This document shows positions 9,470 through 17,336 of a stretch of 64,000 nucleotides of DNA, piece after piece. The notes below the pieces were generated by a model that saw only the letters and a list, made by a program, of their open reading frames with translations, had not been told where the DNA came from and searched no databases. Each line of letters opens with the position of its first letter. The stretch's first letter is position 1. A program made the translations under genes and the position numbers. The DNA is from Lentibacillus daqui (lineage in GTDB: Bacteria > Bacillota > Bacilli > Bacillales > Amphibacillaceae): the NCBI RefSeq assembly GCF_027186265.1, contig NZ_CP114176.1, positions 1,736,001 to 1,800,000 of the forward strand, given 5' to 3'.

Positions 9470-10432
9470 ATGAAAGTATTACACGACACCATTCATCAGC
9501 TAACGATTCCCACGCCTTTTGCAGTAGGAGATGTACATGTTTACCTCTTAAAAGGTGACGTTTTATCGCTCGTTGATGCGGGGGTGAGAACAAAAGAAGC
9601 ATGGGAAGCGCTGGTATTACAATTAAAGCAACTAGGCTACTCGCCTAATGATATTGAACAACTTATTTTAACCCATCATCATCCAGATCATATTGGACTT
9701 GTTGGAGAATTTCCACGTGCACATTCCATTGTCGGACATTCATTTAATGAACCATGGTTGACGAAGGATGAATCATTTTTCAACCGGTATGAACAATTTT
9801 TTAAGGATTATTTCGCATTCTTTGGTGTTCCGGACGTATATTTAAAATATTTGGAGCAAATGAAATCAGAACTGGGACATTTTGGTGAAGGGTCATTAAC
9901 AGCTGTTATCGATGAAGGGGATGTTTTACCTGGTCATGACCAATGGCGAGTTATCGGGACAAAGGGGCATGCACAAAGTCATTTATCTTTTTTTCGGGAA
10001 TCAGATGGGTCATTTATTGGCGGTGATCACTTGCTTGCCCATATTACCCCGAATCCGGTATTGGAGCCACCTTATAATGAAGGACAAGAACGGCCAAAAC
10101 CATTACTGCAGTATCGAAGTAATTTAAATAAGTGTTTGCAATTGGGAATCCAAAAAGTGTACCCGGGTCACAATGAGGTGTTTTCGAATCTGGATGAATT
10201 GATACCAGCCCAGCTAAAACTGCAGGAAAAACGGGCAAATAAAGTATTTGAAATGCTTCAGGTTAAGGAACAAAAACCATTTGCAATTTGTCAGCAATTA
10301 TTTCCCAAAAAGTTTGCAAAACAGCTTGATTTAACCATGTCTGAAACCATCGGCCAACTGGATTTTCTTGAAAATGAGGGGAAAATACTGGCAACCGTGA
10401 AAGATGGTATACTTTTCTATCAAATTAAATAG
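9470..10432 (+). CDS. MBL-fold metallohydrolase (YqjP-like)
   Basis: This is a cytoplasmic metallo-beta-lactamase-fold hydrolase of about 320 residues. The zinc-binding motif HHHPDH is seen in LILTHHHPDHIGL, with a later glyoxalase-II-like GGDHLL segment and PGH near residue 225. Two ATG codons are adjacent; GGAGG at 9459-9463 is best spaced for the second one at 9470. The substrate is unknown. It is followed nine bases later by an SDR gene, the same pair as yqjP-yqjQ in B. subtilis. Confidence 0.85.
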   Translation: MKVLHDTIHQLTIPTPFAVGDVHVYLLKGDVLSLVDAGVRTKEAWEALVLQLKQLGYSPNDIEQLILTHHHPDHIGLVGEFPRAHSIVGHSFNEPWLTKDESFFNRYEQFFKDYFAFFGVPDVYLKYLEQMKSELGHFGEGSLTAVIDEGDVLPGHDQWRVIGTKGHAQSHLSFFRESDGSFIGGDHLLAHITPNPVLEPPYNEGQERPKPLLQYRSNLNKCLQLGIQKVYPGHNEVFSNLDELIPAQLKLQEKRANKVFEMLQVKEQKPFAICQQLFPKKFAKQLDLTMSETIGQLDFLENEGKILATVKDGILFYQIK

Positions 10433-10441
10433 GTGATGCTC

Positions 10442-11242
10442 GTGAAACAACAACTGATCAAGAATAAACGAATTATTGTAACAGGTGCATCCAGCGGGAT
10501 TGGCGAACGTCTTGTCTGGCACATTGCTAAAAATGGTGGTATTCCAATTATGATTGCCCGCTCTGGAGCGAAAATGGAAAATTTACAGGATAAGCTTGTT
10601 CGGGAGTTTGATATCAGATCATATGTGTATCAAGCAGATGTAACCGATCATGATGCCTATGCACAGGTTTTGGAAAAAATTCTGACGGAACATCAACAGA
10701 TTCATGGGCTGATTAATAATGCCGGTGCTGGTGTCTTTGCCGCAGTTGAAGATGTGGAATGGGACGATTTGGATCATATGTTTGAATTAAATGTCTATGC
10801 ATTAATCAATGGAACGAAGCAATTGCTGCCACATTTTTCTGCAAACCGCAGAGTCTGTCATATTGTAAATGTTGCTTCCATGGCAGGAAAAATTGCTACA
10901 ACAAAATCCGCTGTTTACGCTGCTACAAAGCATGCGGTGCTTGGCTTTACCAATGCATTACGGATGGAAGCAGCCGAAAATAGAATATTTGTCACCGCAG
11001 TTAATCTTGGGCCGGTAAAAACCAACTTTTTTAAAACAGCTGACCCGAACGGTACCTATCAGAAAAATGTTGCGCGCCACATGCTGGATCCGGATAAAGT
11101 AGCCAAAAAGGTTGTAAAAAATCTGTTTCAAAACAAAAGAGAAATAAATTTGCCATATTGGATGGCATTTGGAAATAAAATCTATCAACTTTTTCCTGGT
11201 TTAATAGAACGATTGTTGAAACGGCAATTTAATAAAAAATAG
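10442..11242 (+). CDS. Short-chain dehydrogenase/reductase (YqjQ-like)
   Basis: A classical SDR that should bind NAD(P)H: TGASSGIG at residues 14-21, NNAG at 92-95, and the catalytic S146, Y159 and K163 in YAATK. The GTG at 10442 is chosen because AGGTGAT (10431-10437), overlapping the upstream stop, is correctly spaced; the upstream GTG and ATG lie inside that site. The product has 266 residues. Substrate is unknown. It is co-transcribed with the MBL hydrolase and followed by a terminator. Confidence 0.86.
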   Translation: MKQQLIKNKRIIVTGASSGIGERLVWHIAKNGGIPIMIARSGAKMENLQDKLVREFDIRSYVYQADVTDHDAYAQVLEKILTEHQQIHGLINNAGAGVFAAVEDVEWDDLDHMFELNVYALINGTKQLLPHFSANRRVCHIVNVASMAGKIATTKSAVYAATKHAVLGFTNALRMEAAENRIFVTAVNLGPVKTNFFKTADPNGTYQKNVARHMLDPDKVAKKVVKNLFQNKREINLPYWMAFGNKIYQLFPGLIERLLKRQFNKK

Positions 11243-11261
11243 AATCATAAACCTTTCCTTG

Positions 11262-11297
11262 AACCACAGTTTTTAATGACTGTGGTTGTTTGTTTTG
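11262..11297 (+). terminator. Terminator after the SDR gene
   Basis: AACCACAGT pairs with ACTGTGGTT (11279-11287) around a nine-base loop and is followed by GTTTGTTTTG. Confidence 0.8.
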
Positions 11298-11464
11298 AAA
11301 ACATGGACAACCACTTCTTCCCTTCACTACTTCATTTCGATCGGATCATCTATGTGGATGCAAAATATTCATATCATGGGTTACTGAAAATTTACGATTG
11401 TATCGTTCCTGGTGTGCATACTCTTCCACAATTAACAAAGACTATGGGGTGGAGGTGTATTGCA

Positions 11465-11617
11465 ATGGCGAACAAGAAAAATAAAAATACTGGTGCCATG
11501 AGTGATGAGCAGGCTGTCAGAAAAAAATTATCAACAGAATTTGATCATGAATTTGCTAATGAACCTTTGACTGCAACTGAAAGGTATAATAATAAAAAGA
11601 CAAAGAAGCGACAATAA
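11465..11617 (+). CDS. Small spore protein resembling SspO
   Basis: A 50-residue basic protein whose C-terminal half, FANEPLTATERYNNKKTKKRQ-like, closely resembles the C-terminus of the minor small acid-soluble spore protein SspO (pattern NENLT..ERQNNKKRKKNQ). The N-terminal half differs from typical SspO. GGAGGTG at 11451-11457 lies seven bases before the ATG, which decides this start over the longer open frame. It is expected to be made in the forespore. The family call rests on remembered sequence similarity. Confidence 0.6.
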   Translation: MANKKNKNTGAMSDEQAVRKKLSTEFDHEFANEPLTATERYNNKKTKKRQ

Positions 11618-11635
11618 TCCAAGGAGGTTGACAAG

Positions 11636-11845
11636 ATGGCAGATAAAAAAGGCAAAAATGGAGAAATACAGGAAAATGTTAATGCAGAGCTTGGTGGAAT
11701 AGGGTTTTATGGAACAACGTCCAACATGGAAATAGCAGGGTATAAAGCTTCCGGAGATATTGAAAATGCGGGAAGGTTGGATAAGGGATTTAAACGGCCG
11801 AAACATCCAGGTGCAACTGCCTCTGTAAAACAAGAAAAAGATTAA
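11636..11845 (+). CDS. Small hypothetical protein downstream of the SspO-like gene
   Basis: A 69-residue hydrophilic protein (start MADKKGKNGEIQENV) with an excellent ribosome binding site, AAGGAGG, and only 18 bases after the SspO-like gene. It has a glycine-rich middle (ELGGIGFYGTTSN) and a basic C-terminus. I do not recognise a family. Its size, charge and coupling to a spore-protein gene suggest a spore component, which is inference. Confidence 0.6.
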   Translation: MADKKGKNGEIQENVNAELGGIGFYGTTSNMEIAGYKASGDIENAGRLDKGFKRPKHPGATASVKQEKD

Positions 11846-11886
11846 AAAGGACAGGGAAATGAACTGCCGACACTCCCCCCTATTAT

Positions 11887-11929
11887 AAAAAACAACCAAG
11901 ACTTCCAGGTTGTATCTTGGTTGTTTTTT
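11887..11929. terminator. Strong terminator after the small spore genes
   Basis: A perfect 15-bp stem (AAAAAACAACCAAGA with its complement) has a 13-base loop and ends in six T on the + strand and A/T-rich sequence on the other side, so it may work in both directions. Confidence 0.85.
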
Positions 11930-12033
11930 CGTTGTTTTCATTATTGATACTGTTTTTTCCTCCAACTGAAAGTATGAACAACATGTATTTTTTCGGTATA
12001 AACAGAATATGTAATAGTAAAGACTCACTAACG

Positions 12034-12070
12034 AAATAGGATCCAATTATAATGAATTGGATCCTATTTT
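12034..12070. terminator. Second hairpin, terminator-like
   Basis: AAATAGGATCCAATT pairs perfectly with AATTGGATCCTATTT (12055-12069) around a six-base loop, followed by TTAG. No gene reads directly into it; it may be a second barrier or a remnant. Confidence 0.55.
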
Positions 12071-12242
12071 AGAGATTGGACATTGCTCGATTAACGCTGG
12101 AGAGGTTGTCCTAAATTTTAGCCTTTTCTCCCTTTGTCAAATGTCTCATGGATAACATCGATAACATCTTCTTTATCATTATGTCTCAGCAATTTTATCA
12201 TCCTTTCCATTACCATTTTTCCAACTGTGAGGTGATTTATAC

Positions 12243-12665
12243 ATGAAAACCGTGACCATAAGGTTGAAAGATGACATATATGACCAATTAAAGGAAATAA
12301 CTGAGCTGGAAAATCTGATTAATCGTCACCGCGACAAAACCAGAAGCGATGATTACAAAATGGAAGAGTTTGTTGTAGGCTGCATTATGGAAAAGATTGA
12401 ACAAATCAAACAATTCGACAGGCTTAATCCTTTCATGGAAAATACACAGCAACCAGTCATTAAAAACCGGTTTAAAGAAATAGCGAAAAATAAAAATATC
12501 TACATAAAGGATATCGCCGATCAATTGAACATGAAGCCACCAAACATAAGTAAAATTTTTAACAACTTATCCCAGCCGCGGTTGGAATTATTTATAAAAA
12601 TTTGGCTGGTTTTAGGGTGTCCACCGTTACACAAGTGTATTTATGTAGACGAAGATTTACTTTAG
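12243..12665 (+). CDS. Putative regulator with RHH-like N-terminus and XRE-like HTH C-terminus
   Basis: The 140-residue protein begins MKTVTIRLKDDIYDQLKEI, the beta-strand/helix pattern of ribbon-helix-helix (CopG/Arc) proteins. Residues about 75-125 contain a helix-turn-helix (KNIYIKDIADQLNMKPPNISKIFNN) of Cro/XRE type. AGGTGATTTATAC precedes the ATG. The combination suggests a DNA-binding regulator, but I do not recognise a named family and its target is unknown. It stands alone between terminators. Confidence 0.7.
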   Translation: MKTVTIRLKDDIYDQLKEITELENLINRHRDKTRSDDYKMEEFVVGCIMEKIEQIKQFDRLNPFMENTQQPVIKNRFKEIAKNKNIYIKDIADQLNMKPPNISKIFNNLSQPRLELFIKIWLVLGCPPLHKCIYVDEDLL

Positions 12666-12682
12666 CTGCTTCGTCTTTTTTT
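12647..12682 (+). terminator. Terminator overlapping the regulator stop codon
   Basis: AGACGAAG pairs with CTTCGTCT (12669-12676) and is followed by a run of T. The left arm lies inside the last codons of the regulator gene. Confidence 0.8.
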
Positions 12683-12835
12683 GTATTTTAAAAAAAGTGG
12701 AATAAGACAAGCTGATTCACCCATATCGTTAAATATAATCATTTTTAAAGAAAATTATCAAAAACTATATGTTAAAATTCAGAATCGGATAAAACAGCAC
12801 AACTCCTTTAAGTCAAACAGAAAGGGAGATGCAGC

Positions 12836-12916
12836 ATGTCTGTATTCGAGGCGCTTGTTCTGATGATTTCATTTGGAACATTGATGGTCGCAGTATTGTC
12901 TGAGCAAAAAAAATAA
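12836..12916 (+). CDS. Putative holin-like toxin (type I toxin-antitoxin)
   Basis: A 26-residue hydrophobic peptide with the N-terminal pattern MSVFEALVLMISFG and a lysine tail, typical of the Pfam Hol_Tox family of small membrane-active peptides. One membrane segment spans about residues 5-22. GGGAG lies eight bases upstream. The 3' region has the two-hairpin layout seen at such loci: a hairpin at 12915-12946 right after the stop and a terminator at 12967-13001. These peptides are thought to depolarise the membrane and be silenced by antisense RNA. Toxicity is inferred. Confidence 0.75.
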   Translation: MSVFEALVLMISFGTLMVAVLSEQKK

Positions 12917-12998
12917 CTACCCTGTCACAAGCACTTTTGGGTAGTTAACATCATGTTCGTTAGGTTAAAACCGTTTGGTGATAGCTGTACCATTCGGT
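12905..12998 (-). ncRNA. Predicted antisense RNA antitoxin of the holin-like toxin
   Basis: On the minus strand, AACTACCC/GGGTAGTT (12939-12946 with 12915-12922) is followed by ATTTTTTTT, a good intrinsic terminator that overlaps the toxin 3' end. A TACAAT -10 box (13006-13011, minus strand) is suitably upstream, though its -35 is weak. The RNA would be about 94 nt and fully complementary to the toxin mRNA 3' region. Boundaries are estimates. Confidence 0.5.
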
Positions 12999-13007
12999 TT
13001 TTATTAT
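12967..13007 (+). terminator. Terminator of the toxin transcript
   Basis: AAAACCG pairs with CGGTTTT (12995-13001), with an inner TGGT/ACCA stem, and is followed by T-rich sequence. Confidence 0.75.
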
Positions 13008-13099
13008 TGTATGCGTTAATGCGTATGAATTACCACTTAAATAAATTTTACGTCATAAAATCACCAAGATAAAATCATTGAAAAGTCCCGCACTTATAT

Positions 13100-13250
13100 C
13101 TATTCTTCACTAACCACTTCTTTCAAAATTTCATAGGAACGTTTCTGTTTATCCTTGTCGTGAATATATGACACGGCCATGAGTTCATCTACATTATATT
13201 TCTCCTGAAAATCCGTCAACTGAGTCCGTATGGTATCCTTGCTCGGGGTC
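13100..13250 (-). pseudogene. C-terminal fragment of a luciferase-like (LLM) flavin oxidoreductase
   Basis: Read on the minus strand this encodes about 49 residues ending in a stop, with TPSKDTIRTQLTDFQEKYN and DELMAVSYIHDKDKQKRSYE, the typical C-terminal end of LLM-class flavin-dependent oxidoreductases. No catalytic domain, start codon or ribosome binding site precedes it; homology ends near base 13250. It is a deletion remnant. Confidence 0.75.
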
Positions 13251-13403
13251 TGTTGTGACTTTGAAATAAAGTTCGATCATTTATAAAAAAGTTTGATAAA
13301 ATCACATTGACAAAACGTACTGTGACAATGCAACATTGGGCCATTTTGTTGCATAAAATTGAATCAATAATAACACACTGATAATAAGGGGTATACAACA
13401 AAA

Positions 13404-13654
13404 TTAAATAGACCTTTTGGTGTTGCGATAATAAGTTATTTTTATATCTTTGGCACCATTGTTTTATTATTTACCTCTATTTTTTTGATGCGGATGCAAA
13501 TTCCGTTGGCATTGCAGAAAGGTTTGGTCTCCCAGATATACCTGAACAGCTAATGAGGGTATTAGTTGCGATATTTACAATAATATTGGTTTATGGTTAT
13601 TTAAGACTTAAACAATCGGGATTTTGGCTGATAGCATCATTTTTTGTTCCGTAA
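13404..13654 (+). pseudogene. Degraded small membrane protein gene
   Basis: Two hydrophobic stretches are encoded in different frames: SYFYIFGTIVLLFTSIF up to about 13487, then GLPDIPEQLMRVLVAIFTII and GYLRLKQSGFWLI to the stop at 13654. A single missing T in the run near 13485 would restore one frame. No start codon exists where homologues begin (MNRPFGV; here TTA-AAT), and the C-terminal part is missing. Three defects together make a dead gene rather than a sequencing error. The family is an uncharacterised Bacillaceae membrane protein. Confidence 0.7.
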
Positions 13655-13684
13655 AAGGGCGCTCATCTTTAATAAGGATCGGTC

Positions 13685-13879
13685 TTGCGTCATAAAAAGG
13701 CCCCAGTCAAAACAACGGAGAAAGTGCAATCCTTTTTCATTATGAGAGACATATTTAGGTTGATTGAACGCATGATCAAACATGTACGGGAAACGGTTTT
13801 GCCCAAAGATCATGTTGAAAAAATTAAAGAGTTGCATAAACAACAAATTGAGCAAATGTCATTGCCTTTAGCTGTTTAA
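13685..13879 (+). CDS. Doubtful short open frame, possible gene remnant
   Basis: A 64-codon frame with a charged helical segment (RDIFRLIERMIKHVRETVLP) starts directly after the point where the adjacent membrane pseudogene is cut off. There is no ribosome binding site and the start (TTG) is arbitrary. It could be the 3' end of a lost mobile-element gene; I cannot assign a family. Confidence 0.25.
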   Translation: MRHKKAPVKTTEKVQSFFIMRDIFRLIERMIKHVRETVLPKDHVEKIKELHKQQIEQMSLPLAV

Positions 13880-14222
13880 TCTCCAAGTTTATCTATACTT
13901 CAAATGGTTTTTAAAAAACTATTTAAATCCAAGGGGGAAGTATGTCCTTTTTTTGACTACAAATTATTGAATATTCAATTACTACCTCCGCAATTCACAC
14001 CATTTACTTTCATTTCCAATTATGGGAGTAAAGATTACTTACTTCCGGTTCATATTCTTTAAAAAAGGTATTTCTTGAACACGCTCTAATAGGGGACATT
14101 CAAAAATCCGGTAAAATTGACGTGCCCCTGCAAAAGGGGTATGCCAACCCTGATCGTAAGCCTGTTTTGGCCTGCCTTCCTTTGAAAAAGCTCGTTGGTT
14201 TGCTTTTCCGATCCTCATGTGC

Positions 14223-14285
14223 CGGGAAGTAGTAACTTCTGTATTGTCCACGTCCTTTGGGCAACGCAGAAGTTACTACTTCCCG
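14223..14285. repeat. Perfect 19-bp inverted repeat with 25-base spacer
   Basis: CGGGAAGTAGTAACTTCTG at 14223-14241 is matched by its exact reverse complement at 14267-14285. There is no T-run after either arm, so it is not a typical terminator. It may be a folded mobile-element end or RNA structure. Confidence 0.8.
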
Positions 14286-14307
14286 TACAAGCCTCGATAT
14301 TGAAATA

Positions 14308-14346
14308 TTCCGATGAATAAAAGGACAAAACATTTATTCATCGGAA
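14308..14346. terminator. Hairpin upstream of the pst promoter
   Basis: TTCCGATGAATAAA (14308-14321) pairs perfectly with TTTATTCATCGGAA (14333-14346) around an 11-base loop; the stem extends imperfectly through GAAATA/TATTTC. It insulates pstS from upstream sequence. Confidence 0.5.
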
Positions 14347-14355
14347 CAATATTTC

Positions 14356-14407
14356 TTTACAAAACCTTTACATTCTCTTAATACTCAATTAACGATTGAT
14401 CTATAGC
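14356..14407 (+). promoter_or_regulatory. PhoP-box array and promoter of the pst operon
   Basis: Four TTAACA-like hexamers recur exactly every 11 bases: TTTACA (14356), TTTACA (14367), TTAATA (14378) and TTAACG (14389). This is the layout of Bacillus PhoP boxes, direct repeats on one face of the helix. TATAGC (14402-14407) follows as a possible -10 box. Activation of pst by PhoP~P under phosphate limitation is expected. Confidence 0.85.
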
Positions 14408-14450
14408 CTTGTAGTTGCGAGAACATATTACATTCCTAAGGAGGATTATT

Positions 14451-15353
14451 GTGAAGGTGAAAAACAAACTGGTTTTAATAACTTTGGTTACATTGATGGT
14501 TTTTGTAACTGCATGCGGAAATTCAGCGAATGGCAAATCGGGGAGTGAAGCCGACAATAACAAAGACAAATTATCCGGATCCGTTATTATCGGTGGTTCA
14601 AGTGCTCTTCAACCATTGGCAACGGCTGCCGCTGAACAATTTATGAATAAACACCCTAACACACAGGTTCAAGTGCAAGGCGGTGGTAGTGGTACAGGGC
14701 TTAGTGAAGTCGCTGCAGGAAATCTTGATATTGGAAACTCTGATTATTTTGCGGAATCACAAGAAGGCATTCCAGCTGATAAATTGGTTGATCACAGAGT
14801 AGCTGTTGTTGGTATTACTGCAGCAGTTCACCCTGACGCAGGTGTAACCAATCTTTCAAAAAGCGATCTGATCAAGATATTTACCGGGAAAATAAAAAAC
14901 TGGAAAGAAGTCGGCGGTAAGGATGAAAAAATAACACTTGTTAACCGTCCGGACGGCTCGGGCACACGCGCTACTTTCATTAATTTTGCCTTGGACGGTA
15001 CAGCGCCTGCCGAAGGGATCACAGAGGACTCTTCCAACACAGTGAAAAAGATTATTGCGGAAACCCCTGGAGCGATCGGGTATCTAGCATTCTCTTACTT
15101 CGATGATTCCGTTGTCAAAATGAATATTGACAATGTCGAAGCAACGGACGAAAGTGTTATCTCTGGCGAATTTCCGATCTGGGCTTACGAGCACATGTAC
15201 ACAAACGGTAAACCAGACGGTGCGGAAAAGGCGTTTCTTGAATATATGATGAGCGATACAATTCAAAATGGCCCCGTCGCTAAGCAAGGATATATCCCAG
15301 CCTCAAAAATGAATGTCGAGCGTAATGCTCAAGGTGAAATAACTAAGAAATAA
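14451..15353 (+). CDS. pstS: Phosphate ABC transporter substrate-binding lipoprotein
   Basis: PstS captures phosphate outside the membrane. The 300-residue product has a lipoprotein signal peptide with the lipobox VTAC and lipidated C22, followed by a flexible linker and a PBP-like domain with GGSSALQPLATAAAEQF and the phosphate-loop GGGSGTGL. GTG at 14451 is chosen because AAGGAGG (14438-14444) is six bases upstream. It heads pstSCAB. A small GGGTAG/CTACCC stem at 15367-15394 before pstC may raise pstS mRNA level relative to the rest. Confidence 0.95.
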   Translation: MKVKNKLVLITLVTLMVFVTACGNSANGKSGSEADNNKDKLSGSVIIGGSSALQPLATAAAEQFMNKHPNTQVQVQGGGSGTGLSEVAAGNLDIGNSDYFAESQEGIPADKLVDHRVAVVGITAAVHPDAGVTNLSKSDLIKIFTGKIKNWKEVGGKDEKITLVNRPDGSGTRATFINFALDGTAPAEGITEDSSNTVKKIIAETPGAIGYLAFSYFDDSVVKMNIDNVEATDESVISGEFPIWAYEHMYTNGKPDGAEKAFLEYMMSDTIQNGPVAKQGYIPASKMNVERNAQGEITKK

Positions 15354-15464
15354 AATTATAAGCGTAGGGTAGGTAATGCAAGGAATGTCTACCCCGTTTA
15401 TACCTTTTATGATTCAGTATAAAACATCCAGAAAGTATGGTTTGGAGAAGGAGGAGTTGATTGA

Positions 15465-16436
15465 ATGGCTCTAAACGACAATGAGGTAGAATGGAACCCA
15501 ACTGCTAATACCACATTTGCCAGTAAAAGACTTGTGAAAAGACAAAAAATCAGTAAAGCCCTGTTCTGCAGAAATAGTGAATTACGAGGAAAATTAATCA
15601 TTACCGTTAGTGCATTCTTTATGATGGCGGCTGCCGTGGCAATTACACTTTTTTTGACGATCAAAGGCTTGCAGTTGTTTATTCAAGACGGAATCAACAT
15701 ATTTGATTTTATTACCGGGACAGAGTGGAATCCAACGGGAGAAGAAAATCCTTCATACGGCGCATTTTCATTTATTTTCGGTTCATTGTCGGTAACCTTT
15801 CTGGCCGCCGTGTTCGTAGCCCCGATCGGAATTGGAAGTGCCATTTTCATGACAGAGATCGCCAAGAAATGGGGGCAGAGGGTACTGCAACCGGTTATTG
15901 AAATACTTGTTGGCATTCCGTCTGTTGTTTATGGTTTGATTGGATTATCGATCATCGTTCCACTTATTAGGCAGTTTATCGGGGGAACTGGTTTCGGCTT
16001 ATTGGCTGGAACAATTGTTGTCGGTATGATGATTTTACCGACTGTTACAAGTATTGCAGCCGATGCGATTCGGTCTGTCCCCTACCACTTGCATGACGCT
16101 TCATATGCGCTTGGGGCAACGCGATGGCAAACCATTTATAAAGTTGTTATTCCAACTGCTTTACCCTCATTACTGACAGCGATTGTGCTTGGAATGGCAC
16201 GAGCATTTGGGGAAGCACTGGCCATTCAAATGGTTATTGGCAATGCACAGGGAATGCCGAATTCTTTAGTGGATCCCGCTGCAACATTAACAACGATTAC
16301 CACCCTTAGCATGGGACACACAACTTATGGAAGTCCGCATAACAATGCGCTTTGGTCCTTGGGATTGATTCTACTTGTGATGTCCTATGTATTTATTATT
16401 TTTATTCGATTTTTATCCCGGAGGAGGAAAGTGTAA
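15465..16436 (+). CDS. pstC: Phosphate ABC transporter permease PstC
   Basis: One of the two membrane subunits of the Pst importer. The 323-residue protein has about 40 cytoplasmic N-terminal residues, a first membrane helix at about 45-70, then the BPD-type permease core with the EAA loop (HDASYALGATRWQTIYKV). The ATG follows GGAGGAG. The stop is directly followed by the pstA ATG. Confidence 0.93.
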   Translation: MALNDNEVEWNPTANTTFASKRLVKRQKISKALFCRNSELRGKLIITVSAFFMMAAAVAITLFLTIKGLQLFIQDGINIFDFITGTEWNPTGEENPSYGAFSFIFGSLSVTFLAAVFVAPIGIGSAIFMTEIAKKWGQRVLQPVIEILVGIPSVVYGLIGLSIIVPLIRQFIGGTGFGLLAGTIVVGMMILPTVTSIAADAIRSVPYHLHDASYALGATRWQTIYKVVIPTALPSLLTAIVLGMARAFGEALAIQMVIGNAQGMPNSLVDPAATLTTITTLSMGHTTYGSPHNNALWSLGLILLVMSYVFIIFIRFLSRRRKV

Positions 16437-17321
16437 ATGAACAGTAGAACAGTAAATCATATAGCAACCACTTTGATAATTTGCTGTGCCCTGGTTATGA
16501 TCGGAATGCTTGCTACTCTTATGGGCTATATTTTATATCATGGTATTGCGCAAATTGACCTTGGTTTTTTAACCACTGATTCCAGTTCCTTTCTAACAGG
16601 AGGTGGTATCAAAAATCAGCTGTGGAATTCCTTTTACATTTTATTCATTACAATGGTCATGGTTGTTCCCCTTGGCATAGCTGGCGGAATTTATCTTGCG
16701 GAATATGCAAAACCGAATAAATTAACATCATTCATTCGTTCTTGTGTGGAAGTCATGGCATCACTACCATCTATTGTTGTTGGAATGTTTGGCTTGCTCC
16801 TGTTCGTCAATTACTTTGGCTGGCAGTATTCGATTCTATCAGGAGCGCTTGCTTTGACGGTCTTTAACTTACCGGTCATTGTCAGAATGTCTGAAGATGC
16901 ATTGCGTTCTATCCCAATTGAATTAAAAGAGGCAGGTCTCGCGCTCGGTGTTCCCCACTGGCATACGATTAAAACTGTATTGCTTCCTGCCGCGTTTCCA
17001 GGAATCTTAACCGGGGTGATTTTGTCGGCGGGACGTGTGTTTGGTGAATCGGCAGCATTGTTATTCACAGCAGGACTTTCGACGCCAAACCTCAATTTCA
17101 CAAATTGGAACCCATTTGCAGCAAATTCACCATTAAATATCTTCCGTCCAGCGGAAACTCTATCCGTTCATATTTGGAATGTGAATGCGAATGGGATCAT
17201 TCCGGACATAAGGGAAGTCGCAAATGGATCTGCTGCTGTCTTGGTGATTGCCGTATTACTGTTTAATTTACTTGCACGTTGGATTGGTCATGTCATTTAC
17301 AAAAAAATGAATGGTAACTAA
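16437..17321 (+). CDS. pstA: Phosphate ABC transporter permease PstA
   Basis: The partner permease of PstC, 294 residues with about six membrane helices and the EAA-type loop IELKEAGLALGVPHWHTIKT that docks PstB. Its ATG abuts the pstC stop (TAAATG), with the ribosome binding site GGAGGAGG inside the pstC end, so the two are translationally coupled. Confidence 0.93.
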   Translation: MNSRTVNHIATTLIICCALVMIGMLATLMGYILYHGIAQIDLGFLTTDSSSFLTGGGIKNQLWNSFYILFITMVMVVPLGIAGGIYLAEYAKPNKLTSFIRSCVEVMASLPSIVVGMFGLLLFVNYFGWQYSILSGALALTVFNLPVIVRMSEDALRSIPIELKEAGLALGVPHWHTIKTVLLPAAFPGILTGVILSAGRVFGESAALLFTAGLSTPNLNFTNWNPFAANSPLNIFRPAETLSVHIWNVNANGIIPDIREVANGSAAVLVIAVLLFNLLARWIGHVIYKKMNGN

Positions 17322-17336
17322 GGGAGGAAAATTATC

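Larger units (their letters stand above)
11846..12242. other. Gene-free stretch with two strong hairpins
   Basis: Apart from the two terminator-like hairpins at 11887-11929 and 12034-12070, no coding sequence or recognisable regulatory element is seen. The last part should carry the promoter of the following regulator gene; no convincing hexamers were found. Confidence 0.4.
13655..14450. other. Decayed stretch before pstS with inverted repeats
   Basis: This 800-base region has no confidently coding gene. It contains a short open frame (13685-13879), a 19-bp perfect inverted repeat (14223-14285), a hairpin (14308-14346) and, at its end, the Pho boxes of pstS. Minus-strand open frames over the inverted repeat lack ribosome binding sites and resemble no family I know. 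It is probably a scar of past insertions. Confidence 0.5.

Noticed and set aside
13685..13879. Transposase C-terminus
   Set aside because: Charged helical sequence with a plausible look, but no DDE or HTH motif and no family I can name, so only a doubtful frame is reported.
14039..14333. Overlapping minus-strand open frames of 70-77 codons across the inverted repeat
   Set aside because: They cross the palindrome, lack ribosome binding sites and resemble no protein family; a palindrome tends to keep frames open on both strands.
15367..15394. Stem-loop between pstS and pstC as a full terminator
   Set aside because: Only six pairs with a 16-base loop and no T-run; at most a processing or stabilising element.
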